Positions 45,741 through 55,153 of a DNA stretch of 64,000 bases are shown in pieces. The notes beneath the pieces are model-generated. The model did no database searches and was not told the origin of the DNA. It was given only the letters and a program-made list of their open reading frames with translations. The translations under genes and the position numbers were made by a program. Source of the stretch: Polaribacter butkevichii (lineage in GTDB: Bacteria; Bacteroidota; Bacteroidia; Flavobacteriales; Flavobacteriaceae). Position 1 is the stretch's first letter. Every line of letters starts with the position of its first letter. Location of the stretch: NCBI RefSeq assembly GCF_038024105.1, contig NZ_CP150661.1, positions 1 to 64,000 of the forward strand, written 5' to 3'.

Positions 45741-47369
45741 TTATACTTGTAAAATTCCCATATTAAATTGTTTTTCAATAGGAGCGTGGTTTGCTGCTTC
45801 AATACCCATAGAAATCCAATCTCTAGTTTTTAGAGGATTGATAACGGCATCGGTCCATATTCTTGCAGCAGCATAATATGGCGAAATTTGTTTGTCGTAA
45901 CGCGATTTTATTTTGTCGAATAACTCCGCTTCTTTTTCTGGGGTTATTTCTTCTCCTCGTTTTTTTAGTGAAGCTGTTTCTATTTGTAGCAATACTTTTG
46001 CAGCAGAATTACCGCTCATTACTGCTAGTTCTGCACTAGGCCACGCAACAATTAATCTAGGGTCGTAGGCTTTACCACACATGGCATAATTTCCTGCTCC
46101 GTAAGAATTTCCAATAACAATAGTGAATTTTGGTACTACAGAATTACTGACAGCATTCACCATTTTAGCGCCATCTTTTATAATTCCGCCATGTTCTGAT
46201 TTTGAACCTACCATAAAACCAGTAACGTCTTGTAAAAAAACCAATGGAATTTTTTTCTGATTACAATTGGCAATAAAACGGGTAGCTTTATCTGCAGAAT
46301 CATTATAGATTACGCCACCAAATTGCATTTCTCCTTTTTTAGTTTTTACCAACTTACGTTGATTGGCAACAATACCAACTGCCCAACCATCAATACGAGC
46401 ATAACCGGTTAATATCGTTTTTCCGTAACCTTCTTTATATTGTTCAAATTCAGAATTGTCTACCAAACGTTTTATGATTTCTAACATATCATATTGAGCG
46501 TTTCTTTCTCTAGGTAGAATTCCGAAAATATCATCTTCATTTTCTTTTGGCGGAAAAGCTTCGGTTTTACTATAACCTGCTTTGTCATAATCGCCAATTT
46601 TATCAACAATAAATTTTATTTTGTCTAATGCGTCTTTATCGTCTTTAGCTTTATAATCTGTAACTCCAGAAATTTCGCAATGTGTTGTTGCGCCTCCTAA
46701 AGTTTCATTGTCTATAGATTCGCCAATTGCAGCTTTTACAAGGTAACTTCCGGCAAGAAATATACTGGCAGTTTTATCAACTATTAAAGCTTCATCACTC
46801 ATTATAGGTAAGTAAGCACCCCCTGCAACACAGCTTCCCATAACTGCAGAAATTTGTGTAATGCCCATGCTACTCATAATGGCATTATTTCTAAAAATAC
46901 GTCCGAAGTGTTCTTTATCAGGGAAAATTTCATCCTGCAAAGGCAAATAAACGCCAGCAGAATCTACTAAATAAATAATTGGTAATTTGTTTTCTATAGA
47001 TATTTCTTGTGCTCGTAAATTCTTTTTTCCAGTTATAGGAAACCAAGCACCTGCTTTAACTGTAGCGTCATTGGCAACAACAATACATTGTTTTCCTTTT
47101 ATGTATCCTATTTTTACAACAACACCACCAGAAGGACAACCGCCGTGTTCTGCATACATATCTTCACCTGCAAAAGCACCAATTTCTATAGATTTAGCAT
47201 TGTTGTCTAAAAGATAATCAACACGTTCTCTTGCGGTCATTTTACCTTTTTGGTGAAGTTTATCAATTCTTTTTTGACCTCCACCCAATTTTACTTTGGC
47301 AAACCTTCTTTTTAAATCTGATGCAAGAAGTTTATTGTAATCTTCGTTTTTATTGAAGTTTAAATCCAT
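45741..47369 (-). CDS. Acyl-CoA carboxylase beta (carboxyltransferase) subunit
   Basis: A 542-residue biotin-dependent carboxyltransferase of the propionyl/methylcrotonyl-CoA carboxylase type. The N-half carries GKMTARERVDYLLD and the acyl-CoA oxyanion region SVMGSCVAGGAYLPIMSDE; the C-half has VTGFMVGSKSEHGGIIKDGA and YGAGNYAMCGKAYDP. The MCC-like KSEHGG context favours methylcrotonyl-CoA carboxylase (leucine breakdown), but this is inference. The biotin-carboxylase alpha subunit is not adjacent. ATG start; upstream of the OmpA-like gene. Confidence 0.9.
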   Translation of the reverse strand: MDLNFNKNEDYNKLLASDLKRRFAKVKLGGGQKRIDKLHQKGKMTARERVDYLLDNNAKSIEIGAFAGEDMYAEHGGCPSGGVVVKIGYIKGKQCIVVANDATVKAGAWFPITGKKNLRAQEISIENKLPIIYLVDSAGVYLPLQDEIFPDKEHFGRIFRNNAIMSSMGITQISAVMGSCVAGGAYLPIMSDEALIVDKTASIFLAGSYLVKAAIGESIDNETLGGATTHCEISGVTDYKAKDDKDALDKIKFIVDKIGDYDKAGYSKTEAFPPKENEDDIFGILPRERNAQYDMLEIIKRLVDNSEFEQYKEGYGKTILTGYARIDGWAVGIVANQRKLVKTKKGEMQFGGVIYNDSADKATRFIANCNQKKIPLVFLQDVTGFMVGSKSEHGGIIKDGAKMVNAVSNSVVPKFTIVIGNSYGAGNYAMCGKAYDPRLIVAWPSAELAVMSGNSAAKVLLQIETASLKKRGEEITPEKEAELFDKIKSRYDKQISPYYAAARIWTDAVINPLKTRDWISMGIEAANHAPIEKQFNMGILQV

Positions 47370-47430
47370 AGAAATTTTGTTCTTATTTTTTGTGCTAAAA
47401 TAAGAAATATTCTTTTGATTAAAAGGCTAA

Positions 47431-47469
47431 AAAAGCATCCGTAACTATTTTATAATTATGGATGCTTTT
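47431..47469 (-). terminator. Terminator after the large T9SS gene
   Basis: AAAAGCATCC / GGATGCTTTT with a 19-base loop, followed on the minus strand by TTTAGCC. Confidence 0.75.
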
Positions 47470-47490
47470 ATGTTTAAACTATAATTTCTA

Positions 47491-50400
47491 TTACCTTAAT
47501 AGCGAAAAATGTCCTTTTTTAAGAATAGGCATTTTATTAGGGTCTATTGGTATGAGTTGTACTGTAAACCAATAATCATCAGAAGGTAATGTTTTACCAC
47601 TATAAGTTCCGTTCCAACCTTCTCCGTTTATGGTTGTTTGGGCTATTAATTTACCATATCTATTAAAGATATTAATGCTACTATTGGGTTGATAAAAAGA
47701 ATTATTTGCGCCTTTTATTACCCATGTTTTGTTTTTTTGACCATTCGGCGTAAAGAATTTTGGGAATTGAATAACAGAAACAATTAAAGAAGAAGAACCG
47801 CAACCATCTTTATTTTCTACAATAATTTTATAAACTCCTCCTTCTATATTATTAAAAATATTACTGTCTTGAAAAGCACGAACAGTCATTCCGTTTTCAT
47901 CTTCTAAAGCGTATTGAAACTCTTCATTAATTAAAGGGTTTATAGGGATGTTTATAAGAATACTTAAATTAGAACTGATGCCAGAAGTATCATCTGTAAC
48001 GGTAACAAAACTATTTTCTAAGGTTTCAAAGTTAGATTTTAAAACAACAATAGTTCTGGCTCTAGAGCAAGTTGTTGTTGCTCTGCTAAATGCAGTTACC
48101 GTATATTCTCCTTGTTCACTTATTAATAGAGTTGAACTATTTCCACCAACAGTATTGCCTGCTTTGTCTGTCCATTTATAATCGTAATTAGCTTTAAAAA
48201 TACTTTGAACTTCTAAGGTATATGGAAGGTTTTTAGCACAAATAATAATAGGAGCATCAGGAGATTCTCCTTCAACAGAAAATTCAGGGATTTTATTTAC
48301 TTCTAAATAAAACACGCCAATGCCCTGGCAATTGTTATTTGTTTTACTAATTAATTTGTAAAAAATAGGAATTGGACTACCTGCATACGGATTGTTTTTG
48401 TTTCTATAATTTGCTAAGTTTTGTGTTTCTGTAATTTTTTTTATCGATTTTGTTCTATCTTCATCAGTCTCATAAAATTCTATTTTTTTATCAGAATCGG
48501 TAGTAATTTTAGCAGGAACGCCACTTAAATCAAAAAAAGTAATCCCGTCAGTGTCAGAGTTATCTGTAGTGTTGTTTCCTTCGGTATCTAAAAAATCATC
48601 ACATTCATAAAATGTGTCTTCAAAAGGTTCATTTGGAGTGTAGCTAACTGTTAAATCAATTTTAGAAATGGTATAACAACCTGTTGTTTTAGAGACTGTT
48701 CTAACCCAAGCTTCTCCGTTTGCGGCTACAAAATAACTTGTTTTATCACTAACTTCTGGTGTACCGTTTTCTGCATCAATTCTAGTTTTAAAATATTTAA
48801 AAGAATGATCTGTATCTTTAGAAATACTTATCTCTGCTTCTGTAAGGTTAAAAGTTGTTTGAAGGTCTGAATTAGTATCGCATTGAAACAATGCTGCCGG
48901 ATTGTTTAAAACTATTGGTTTAGGAGTTACGGTTAATGTAATTGGGGTAGTAGTAAGGCCACAACTATTACCAGTTCTAGTTAAAGCTACTCGATATTGA
49001 TAATTGTTATAAGAAGATGGAGTGTTTGTAATTTCTAAGGAATTTGTGTTGCTTCCTAGATAAACTGCATTGTCTGTAATCGTATTCCAAGTTGTACCAT
49101 CATCTGTAGAAAGTTCCCATTGAAAACCATCTGCTGTAGAATCTATAGTTATAGTATCTGTAGCACTTTCACAAAAAGTAACATCAGTAAATGCTGTAAT
49201 TAATTCAATTGGAGCACTTGTAATGTAATCTGAATTAGGGTTTGTGTATCCGTCATCAGGGTTTTTTACTTTTCCGTTTTCATCAACAGAAAAGGAATTT
49301 GCAAAAAGAATTCCATCATTATTATAGTCTGTAAAACCAGCTTCAATAACATCATTACAACCATCATTATCAGCATCTAATTCTAAGAAATTAAAGACGT
49401 TATCTCCATCAGTATCTGCAATTGTATATTTTAAAGAAAGAGTTTGCACTGTGGTGTCATTTTCTAGAGAATCTGCCAATCCGTTTTTGTTGATGTCTAT
49501 AAAAGTATCTATAGTTCCATTAAAATCAACATCTAAACTATGGTTAGCTTCTGTTGCGTCAAAAATACCATCGTTGTCCGCATCGTAGTCTAAATAGTTT
49601 TTAACTCCGTCATTATCGGTGTCAATATTTGTAATCAGACCATTAAAAGCATCATCTAAACCATCTAAATTTGCATCTGTTTTTAGAAGTGTAATTTGTG
49701 GTGATGAAGCCTCATAAATATCTGGTATCCCATCATTATCAGTATCTAAATCAAACATATCTTCAATTCCATCTCCATCAGAATCTCGGGAGAAACACGT
49801 TAAACCGATGGTTCCGTTAAAAGTAGAAATATCACTACTAATATTGTTGTAATGCTCAAAAGAAATGTTTTTAATTTGATGGGCTACAAATTGAAAAGTA
49901 CTTGTGCCACCAACAAGATCTGTTTTAAATTTAAATTTAATAACTGAGGAAGAAAATTGAGTGAAACTATCTTCGAACTCATCATCAAAATTAGAGTCTA
50001 TTAAAATTTGGTTATCTGGATCTATTATGGTGATGTTTTTGTCTGCTTGTGATAACCTCAGGATAAAATATTCGTTATTAGAAATCCTGTGGTCTGTAGT
50101 ATTATTTTGGGTTAACTTAAAGTTGATATTATCGTTAAAATCTAATTTGTATTTAGCATTAGATGTTACTCCTGCAGTTGCGGTAGAAATAAAGTTACCC
50201 GTTGTATTTCCTGTAAAAGTTGTGTTTTCTGTAGTTAAACTAGCAGAAACTGCTGTTAAATTATTTTCTACAGTTGGATTGTTTATATCTGATAAATCAA
50301 TGATTTTATTACCTAAAGATTCATCACAATTTAAAATTCCGTCGTTGTCAATATCAACGTCTATATTGTCAATAATACCATCTTTGTCATAATCATCAGG

Positions 50401-52059
50401 ACAAATACTAATTGGTATTTCTACGGAAATAAATTCTGTACCTGTACATATAACTTTACCAACTAATCTGTATCTACCAGGTTCTGTAGCTAAAGGAGTA
50501 TAAGTGTTGTCGGTACTTTTTGTTACCCAATTTAAGGTAGTTTCATTATACAATTGCCATTGTATACCACCATCAAATAATTCGGTATTTGCAGCTTCTA
50601 ATTTTAAATCATTACCTAGACAGTTTCCTAAAGTTTCTATGCTAACGTTAAAATTAATTTCTGGTTTAGAAGGAAACCCTGAGTAAAAGCCACCAGAAGT
50701 AGCTGCACCGTTTTGATTAAAGTAAGAACAGTAGAGTTCTGTTGCAGCATCACCAATTAAACTTTTTACGGTAACGTTTCCAGAAAGATTTGTTACTTTA
50801 TAAGTTACATAATTACCATTACCAATAATGTCTTTTGGACCATCGATTGTATGGTTTGTATTTGTAGAATTTTCTTCTATAATTAGTGTTGCTCCTTTTT
50901 TTGTAACTATAGAAACTCCTCCATCAAATGTATTAGAACCTATTTTATCTATATTAGGAATATTATCTACAAAGCCTGTGCTTTCGCAATTTAAAGGAGG
51001 AACAAAAAAGAGCCCCTGGTTTGCAGCTCTATCATTTGCACCAACACCTTGATATGCAAATACAGGTTGTGAAGTTTTTACATACATGTTTCCATTGGTA
51101 GTATATTCATCACCTTCTATCACATACCATTCTCCTGCTTTTGCTATGGTGGTTTTTGGAGTTAAATTGCCATTTATAAATACCTCTGTATTGTTATGAT
51201 GTGCAACAATTAGTATGTTTTCCCAAGCGTTTTCTCCATCACCTTTTACAAAAATATATTCGTTTCCAATTTTTTTAGCATCAACAATTTGGTCTATCCC
51301 ATAATCTCTAAGGTTGGTAGGAGTATCAAAAGTACCGGTTGCAGAACCAGAATTTACAATAATAGGTTTGTTTTCATCGTCAGATTTTATTAGCGTACCT
51401 AATAAATCACTAGGAGTTCCACCTCTATCAAAAGAAACCGATACAATAAAACTTTCACCTTCATTTAAAGTTTTTGTAAAAGGAACAGAACCTGCATAAT
51501 TGTTAATGGTAATACCGGGAGTAAAATCATCAAAAGTTACATTTGTATTATTCTCTGTAGCCATCACTGAAACAAAATTTAAATGCCCGCTCGCAGGGTT
51601 TGTGCTAGGGAAGCCTCCCATTCTAAATTCTGAACCTAAGGCAGAAAGTCCTTTACTTACAATGGCAGATGCTTGATTTCCTCTACCAGAAGAAATCATT
51701 CTTACAGAAACATAAATAACATCATTGGCTTCAATAATGTATCCTTTATCGTTTATTATGGTAGCTGTTCTTTGTGGGCTTTGAAATAATTGGTCACCAA
51801 CAGCTCTTGATGTTGTAGAAAAAGGAGAGGTATTAGAAACGGTACCTGTAATTTCTTCGGAAGCAGGTTTTCCTATTGGTTTTATCGTAAAAGAAACATT
51901 ACTACTTTTGGGTGTAGAAATATAAATGTATTGATTATCAATAGCTTCATCACTTGTAACTGGCGGTAAATAGTGCTTTTTACTTAATTGAGCATTTATA
52001 CTTTGAAATGTAATAAGACTGATAAAAATGAATAAACCTAATAAGAAACTTTTGCGCAT
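47491..52059 (-). CDS. Large secreted T9SS protein with calcium repeats and Fc-binding-like N-terminus
   Basis: A 1,522-residue secreted protein. Signal peptide ends near NAQLSKK. The N-terminal 450 residues (YIYISTPKSSNVSFTIKPIG onward) resemble the IgGFc-binding-type domain of bacterial surface proteins. A Cys-containing link is followed by an acidic calcium-binding region of thrombospondin type-3-like D-x-D-x-D-G repeats (about 570-600 and 800-930; DKDGIIDNIDVDIDNDGI, DLDTDNDGIPDIYE). Ig/PKD-like beta domains follow, then a type B T9SS C-terminal domain (FTPNGQKNKTWVIKGAN, FNRYGKLIAQ, near 1,435-1,522). Probably an adhesin exported to the cell surface. ATG start, single-gene unit. Confidence 0.88.
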   Translation of the reverse strand: MRKSFLLGLFIFISLITFQSINAQLSKKHYLPPVTSDEAIDNQYIYISTPKSSNVSFTIKPIGKPASEEITGTVSNTSPFSTTSRAVGDQLFQSPQRTATIINDKGYIIEANDVIYVSVRMISSGRGNQASAIVSKGLSALGSEFRMGGFPSTNPASGHLNFVSVMATENNTNVTFDDFTPGITINNYAGSVPFTKTLNEGESFIVSVSFDRGGTPSDLLGTLIKSDDENKPIIVNSGSATGTFDTPTNLRDYGIDQIVDAKKIGNEYIFVKGDGENAWENILIVAHHNNTEVFINGNLTPKTTIAKAGEWYVIEGDEYTTNGNMYVKTSQPVFAYQGVGANDRAANQGLFFVPPLNCESTGFVDNIPNIDKIGSNTFDGGVSIVTKKGATLIIEENSTNTNHTIDGPKDIIGNGNYVTYKVTNLSGNVTVKSLIGDAATELYCSYFNQNGAATSGGFYSGFPSKPEINFNVSIETLGNCLGNDLKLEAANTELFDGGIQWQLYNETTLNWVTKSTDNTYTPLATEPGRYRLVGKVICTGTEFISVEIPISICPDDYDKDGIIDNIDVDIDNDGILNCDESLGNKIIDLSDINNPTVENNLTAVSASLTTENTTFTGNTTGNFISTATAGVTSNAKYKLDFNDNINFKLTQNNTTDHRISNNEYFILRLSQADKNITIIDPDNQILIDSNFDDEFEDSFTQFSSSVIKFKFKTDLVGGTSTFQFVAHQIKNISFEHYNNISSDISTFNGTIGLTCFSRDSDGDGIEDMFDLDTDNDGIPDIYEASSPQITLLKTDANLDGLDDAFNGLITNIDTDNDGVKNYLDYDADNDGIFDATEANHSLDVDFNGTIDTFIDINKNGLADSLENDTTVQTLSLKYTIADTDGDNVFNFLELDADNDGCNDVIEAGFTDYNNDGILFANSFSVDENGKVKNPDDGYTNPNSDYITSAPIELITAFTDVTFCESATDTITIDSTADGFQWELSTDDGTTWNTITDNAVYLGSNTNSLEITNTPSSYNNYQYRVALTRTGNSCGLTTTPITLTVTPKPIVLNNPAALFQCDTNSDLQTTFNLTEAEISISKDTDHSFKYFKTRIDAENGTPEVSDKTSYFVAANGEAWVRTVSKTTGCYTISKIDLTVSYTPNEPFEDTFYECDDFLDTEGNNTTDNSDTDGITFFDLSGVPAKITTDSDKKIEFYETDEDRTKSIKKITETQNLANYRNKNNPYAGSPIPIFYKLISKTNNNCQGIGVFYLEVNKIPEFSVEGESPDAPIIICAKNLPYTLEVQSIFKANYDYKWTDKAGNTVGGNSSTLLISEQGEYTVTAFSRATTTCSRARTIVVLKSNFETLENSFVTVTDDTSGISSNLSILINIPINPLINEEFQYALEDENGMTVRAFQDSNIFNNIEGGVYKIIVENKDGCGSSSLIVSVIQFPKFFTPNGQKNKTWVIKGANNSFYQPNSSINIFNRYGKLIAQTTINGEGWNGTYSGKTLPSDDYWFTVQLIPIDPNKMPILKKGHFSLLR

Positions 52060-52192
52060 TGTAATATTAAATTAAGTATTAATATTATTTGTGGTTAATC
52101 AATTTTAACAACAGAATAATCTAAAGGCAAATTACAAAAGTTTATTGAATGTTTTTGTTTTTTTAAATTAGAAAAAAATAAGTTTATAGATG

Positions 52193-53038
52193 TTATAAGT
52201 CTCTCTTTTTTAGTAGTCTATAAGAGCTGTAAATAAAAATAAATGTCCAAGCACAAACTATTAGAATTGTAGAAAAATCTACATCATAACTTTTAGTGAA
52301 ATTTTCGCCTACTTGGTTTGCAATAGATTTAACAGCGCCTAATCTAGAAAAAGGTTCTTTTATTAAGTTAGATAATGCTTCTATAGGTAGAAATTGCATA
52401 ATACTATTTACAGATTCTGAGGTGTTTTCTGCACTCCTAAAAGTCCAAAATAGATACCCTTTAAACATGCTTTCTCCTATTAGCCAAACCACCATGGCAC
52501 CCACAGCAAAAGCAGAACGTTTTACCAAAATACCAAAAAATAAGCCCATAGAAAAGAAGCCAACTAGTTTGATAAAAAAGGCTATTAAGTACTCTAAATT
52601 TGTGGTAATGATAGACAGTTCATTATAGTCTGAATACATTAAACCTAAAATTAAAGAAACTACAAAAACAAATAATGTTGAAATTAATGAAAATACAACT
52701 ACGGTATAAAACTTAGAAAGGATAAATTCTTTTTTACTTAAACCATCAATTAAATTCTGTTTTAAAGTTTTGTAACTATACTCATTCGCCATCATAGAAA
52801 CAATAACCAATAATAAGAAAAACTTTAAAATGGAAGCCATATACGTGTTAAAATGCCAGATATATGGAAAATTAAAAATGCCCATATCGGCTAAATGGAA
52901 TTTAATTGGACCAATATCAAATTTTATGGCAGCAATTAAGGCAATAGAAGTAAGTAACCCAAAGTATATAAGTGATAATACCTTACTGGCTCTATTGTGT
53001 TTAAGTTTATGAAATTCTATAGTTAGTAGTCTTAACAT
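52193..53038 (-). CDS. ABC-2 type permease
   Basis: A 281-residue inner-membrane protein with six hydrophobic helices and little extracytoplasmic domain, like BcrB-type permeases. A long polar loop near LIDGLSKKEFILSKF links helices 2 and 3. It is transcribed after the ATPase gene (61-bp spacer) and would form the exporter with it. The substrate (drug, lipid or peptide) is unknown. ATG start. Confidence 0.86.
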   Translation of the reverse strand: MLRLLTIEFHKLKHNRASKVLSLIYFGLLTSIALIAAIKFDIGPIKFHLADMGIFNFPYIWHFNTYMASILKFFLLLVIVSMMANEYSYKTLKQNLIDGLSKKEFILSKFYTVVVFSLISTLFVFVVSLILGLMYSDYNELSIITTNLEYLIAFFIKLVGFFSMGLFFGILVKRSAFAVGAMVVWLIGESMFKGYLFWTFRSAENTSESVNSIMQFLPIEALSNLIKEPFSRLGAVKSIANQVGENFTKSYDVDFSTILIVCAWTFIFIYSSYRLLKKRDL

Positions 53039-53098
53039 GACGTTGTGTGTTTTTTATTTTAATTTATTCTCTACTGCGCTAGAATAGACCTTTTATGG

Positions 53099-53998
53099 TT
53101 AGTTATTGTTGGTTAAATCTAAGAATTGTTGTTCTAAACTTGGTTTACGCTTTACTAAGTGAGATAAAATAATTCCTTTTTTAAAGAGGAATTCATTTAG
53201 TTCTGTAGCAGAAATGGGATTGCTTAACGTAGCAATAATCGTTTCGTGGTCTTTGGTAACCTTGCCAATTGCCGGGTGTTCTTCTAAAACGGATAGTAAT
53301 TTTGTTTCATCAGTTGCTACTTTTAATTCGAACAAACCGTTAGAGGCTGTCATTTCATCTACACGACCTGCATATAATTTTACACCTTTTCTAATAACAA
53401 CAACATGAGAGCATACTTTTTCTACTTCATCTAAAAGATGAGACGCCAATAAAATAGTGGTTCCGTTTGCTGCAATGGTTTGTATTATTTGACGAATTTC
53501 ATGAATTCCTTGTGGATCTAAACCATTTGTAGGTTCATCTAAAATTAATATTTCAGGATCGTTTAATAGGGCAGAAGCAATTGCTAAACGTTGTTTCATC
53601 CCTAAAGAAAAGGTACTAAACTTGCTATCTTTTCTGTCAAAAAGGTTAACAATAGTCAGTTTTTCGTTAATTTTTTCTGTTGATATTTCTTTTATCTTAC
53701 AAATTAAAGCTAAGTTTTGAGTAGCCGTCATGTACGGATAAAAATTAGGACGCTCTATAATTGCACCTACTTTCTTTAAGGCTTGATGTGTGGATAGTTT
53801 TCCGTTAAACCAAGAAAATTCACCAGAAGTTCTGTTAACAACATTTAAAATAATACCTAAAGTGGTAGATTTTCCACTTCCGTTTGGACCTAAAATTCCG
53901 TAAACATTTCCTTTTTCTATATCAAAAGAAAGATTGTTTACTGCATGAACTTTTCCGTATTTTTTATCGAGATTTTTAAGTGATAAGATAGTTTCCAA
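53099..53998 (-). CDS. ABC transporter ATP-binding protein
   Basis: A 299-residue ATPase of the BcrA/DrrA type. Walker A GPNGSGKST is at 37-45, the signature SLGMKQRLAIA at about 130-140, Walker B ILILDEPTNGLDPQG at about 151-165, and a C-terminal regulatory segment after 220. It pairs with the following permease. The start is TTG directly before ETILSLKNL; no ATG fits upstream. The upstream spacer (54061-54120) has repeated GTGTAATTGTT motifs. Confidence 0.93.
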   Translation of the reverse strand: METILSLKNLDKKYGKVHAVNNLSFDIEKGNVYGILGPNGSGKSTTLGIILNVVNRTSGEFSWFNGKLSTHQALKKVGAIIERPNFYPYMTATQNLALICKIKEISTEKINEKLTIVNLFDRKDSKFSTFSLGMKQRLAIASALLNDPEILILDEPTNGLDPQGIHEIRQIIQTIAANGTTILLASHLLDEVEKVCSHVVVIRKGVKLYAGRVDEMTASNGLFELKVATDETKLLSVLEEHPAIGKVTKDHETIIATLSNPISATELNEFLFKKGIILSHLVKRKPSLEQQFLDLTNNN

Positions 53999-54062
53999 AG
54001 AAATTGATTTAGTCGATTATGAATGTAAGACGACTAAAATACAATTTTGTTACTTCTAAAAT

Positions 54063-54089
54063 GTGTAATTGTTAAAAAGTGTAATTGTT
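54063..54089. repeat. Direct repeat in the ABC-ATPase upstream region
   Basis: GTGTAATTGTT occurs at 54063-54073 and 54079-54089, 16 bp apart, then ACTGT..ACAGT as a nearby inverted repeat. It may be a tandem regulatory site. Confidence 0.45.
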
Positions 54090-54148
54090 TAACTGTAAAA
54101 AACGATTAACAGTAAACCAATTAAACAAGTTACACGCTTAAATTTTTT

Positions 54149-54652
54149 CTAGTATTCGTTATAATCGAAATCATCATCAAAATGACCAAATTCATCATCA
54201 AGGTCTTCTTCATCACCAAAACCATCGTCTAATTTTTCGGCAACAAATTCTTTTTCAGGAGCTTCACTTGGTATTTCGCCAACAGTTAAAATAATTTGCG
54301 GTAAATCTTCTTTTTTCTCGTTAGAAACCTCCAAAACTTCAACATAGAAAGTCCACATTTTTAAGAAATCGTACACGTAAATTAACTTGTTGCTTTCTTC
54401 TGGTAAAGTATCCTGTAAAATACAATTTTGCATAGAAATACCTTCGCCAACTTCTTCCATATTAAATAACGGAATTTCTTCACCTTGCGTCCATTCATCA
54501 TCGGTTCTGTAAAAAGAAGCCATCTCTTGACCTCCAAAACCAAAAGATTTAGCAATTGTGGCGTGTAAATCTTCTAAATTTAAGTTGTTGTCAACTAAAA
54601 TTGTTCTAATTACATCTTCTTTAGTGTCTAAAATTACGCGTATTTTGTACAT
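54149..54652 (-). CDS. Plasmid pRiA4b ORF-3 family protein
   Basis: A 167-residue protein starting at the ATG at 54652 (MYKIRVILD). The N-terminal half is the pRiA4b ORF-3 domain (VIRTILVDNNLNLEDLHATI, FYRTDDEWTQGEEIPLFN). The C-terminal 35 residues are very acidic and rich in Glu, Asp and Phe (FGDEEDLDDEFGHFDDDFDY). Role unknown. The divergent thioesterase gene starts 71 bp away; a TATTTTTG box lies on the minus strand at 54676-54683. Confidence 0.85.
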   Translation of the reverse strand: MYKIRVILDTKEDVIRTILVDNNLNLEDLHATIAKSFGFGGQEMASFYRTDDEWTQGEEIPLFNMEEVGEGISMQNCILQDTLPEESNKLIYVYDFLKMWTFYVEVLEVSNEKKEDLPQIILTVGEIPSEAPEKEFVAEKLDDGFGDEEDLDDEFGHFDDDFDYNEY

Positions 54653-54723
54653 GAAATGGATAAATTTTTCTGTGGCAAAAATACAAAATTTTATATGTAC
54701 TTTTACCATATAATCTAAATGAT

Positions 54724-55140
54724 ATGGATACAACTGCAATTTTAAAAGCGTTTAACGAGAGTTCTAAAAACACATTAATGGAAACGCTTGATATTGAATA
54801 TGTTGCTCTTGGTGATGATTTTTTAACAGCAAAAATGCCTGTAAATTCTAGGGTTCATCAACCTTATGGGCAATTGCATGGTGGGGCAACTGCGGCTTTA
54901 GCAGAAAGTGTTGGTAGTGCAGCTTCTAATTTTTTTATTGATAGTAAAACCCAGTTTGTAAACGGAATTCAATTATCTATAAACCATATAAAAAGCAAGC
55001 GAGAAGGTGTTGTTTTTGCCACCGCAAGGAATATTCATAAGGGTAGAACCACGCATTTATGGGAAGTTACAATTGTAGATGAAAATGACGATTTAATTTC
55101 TGTAGCTAAAATGACGAATATTGTTTTAACTAAAAAATAA
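54724..55140 (+). CDS. Hotdog-fold thioesterase, likely MenI-like
   Basis: A 138-residue 4HBT-type thioesterase with the active-site segment QLHGGATAALAESVGSAA (about 52-69), the YdiI/MenI pattern with the catalytic Glu in ALAESVGS. The isochorismate synthase gene follows 13 bp later, and MenI cleaves 1,4-dihydroxynaphthoyl-CoA in menaquinone synthesis, so that role is likely. PaaI-like action on other acyl-CoAs cannot be excluded. ATG start. Confidence 0.85.
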   Translation: MDTTAILKAFNESSKNTLMETLDIEYVALGDDFLTAKMPVNSRVHQPYGQLHGGATAALAESVGSAASNFFIDSKTQFVNGIQLSINHIKSKREGVVFATARNIHKGRTTHLWEVTIVDENDDLISVAKMTNIVLTKK

Positions 55141-55153
55141 TTTATACTTCACA

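Noticed and set aside
49961..50392. A 143-codon plus-strand frame inside the large T9SS gene
   Set aside because: Antisense shadow of a repeat-rich region; hydrophobic and Ser-rich only because of the complementary codons.
54020..54120. A third GTTAA-array promoter upstream of the ABC ATPase
   Set aside because: The GTTAA copies on the minus strand are about 17 bp apart and no TAnnTTTG box sits at the matching distance.
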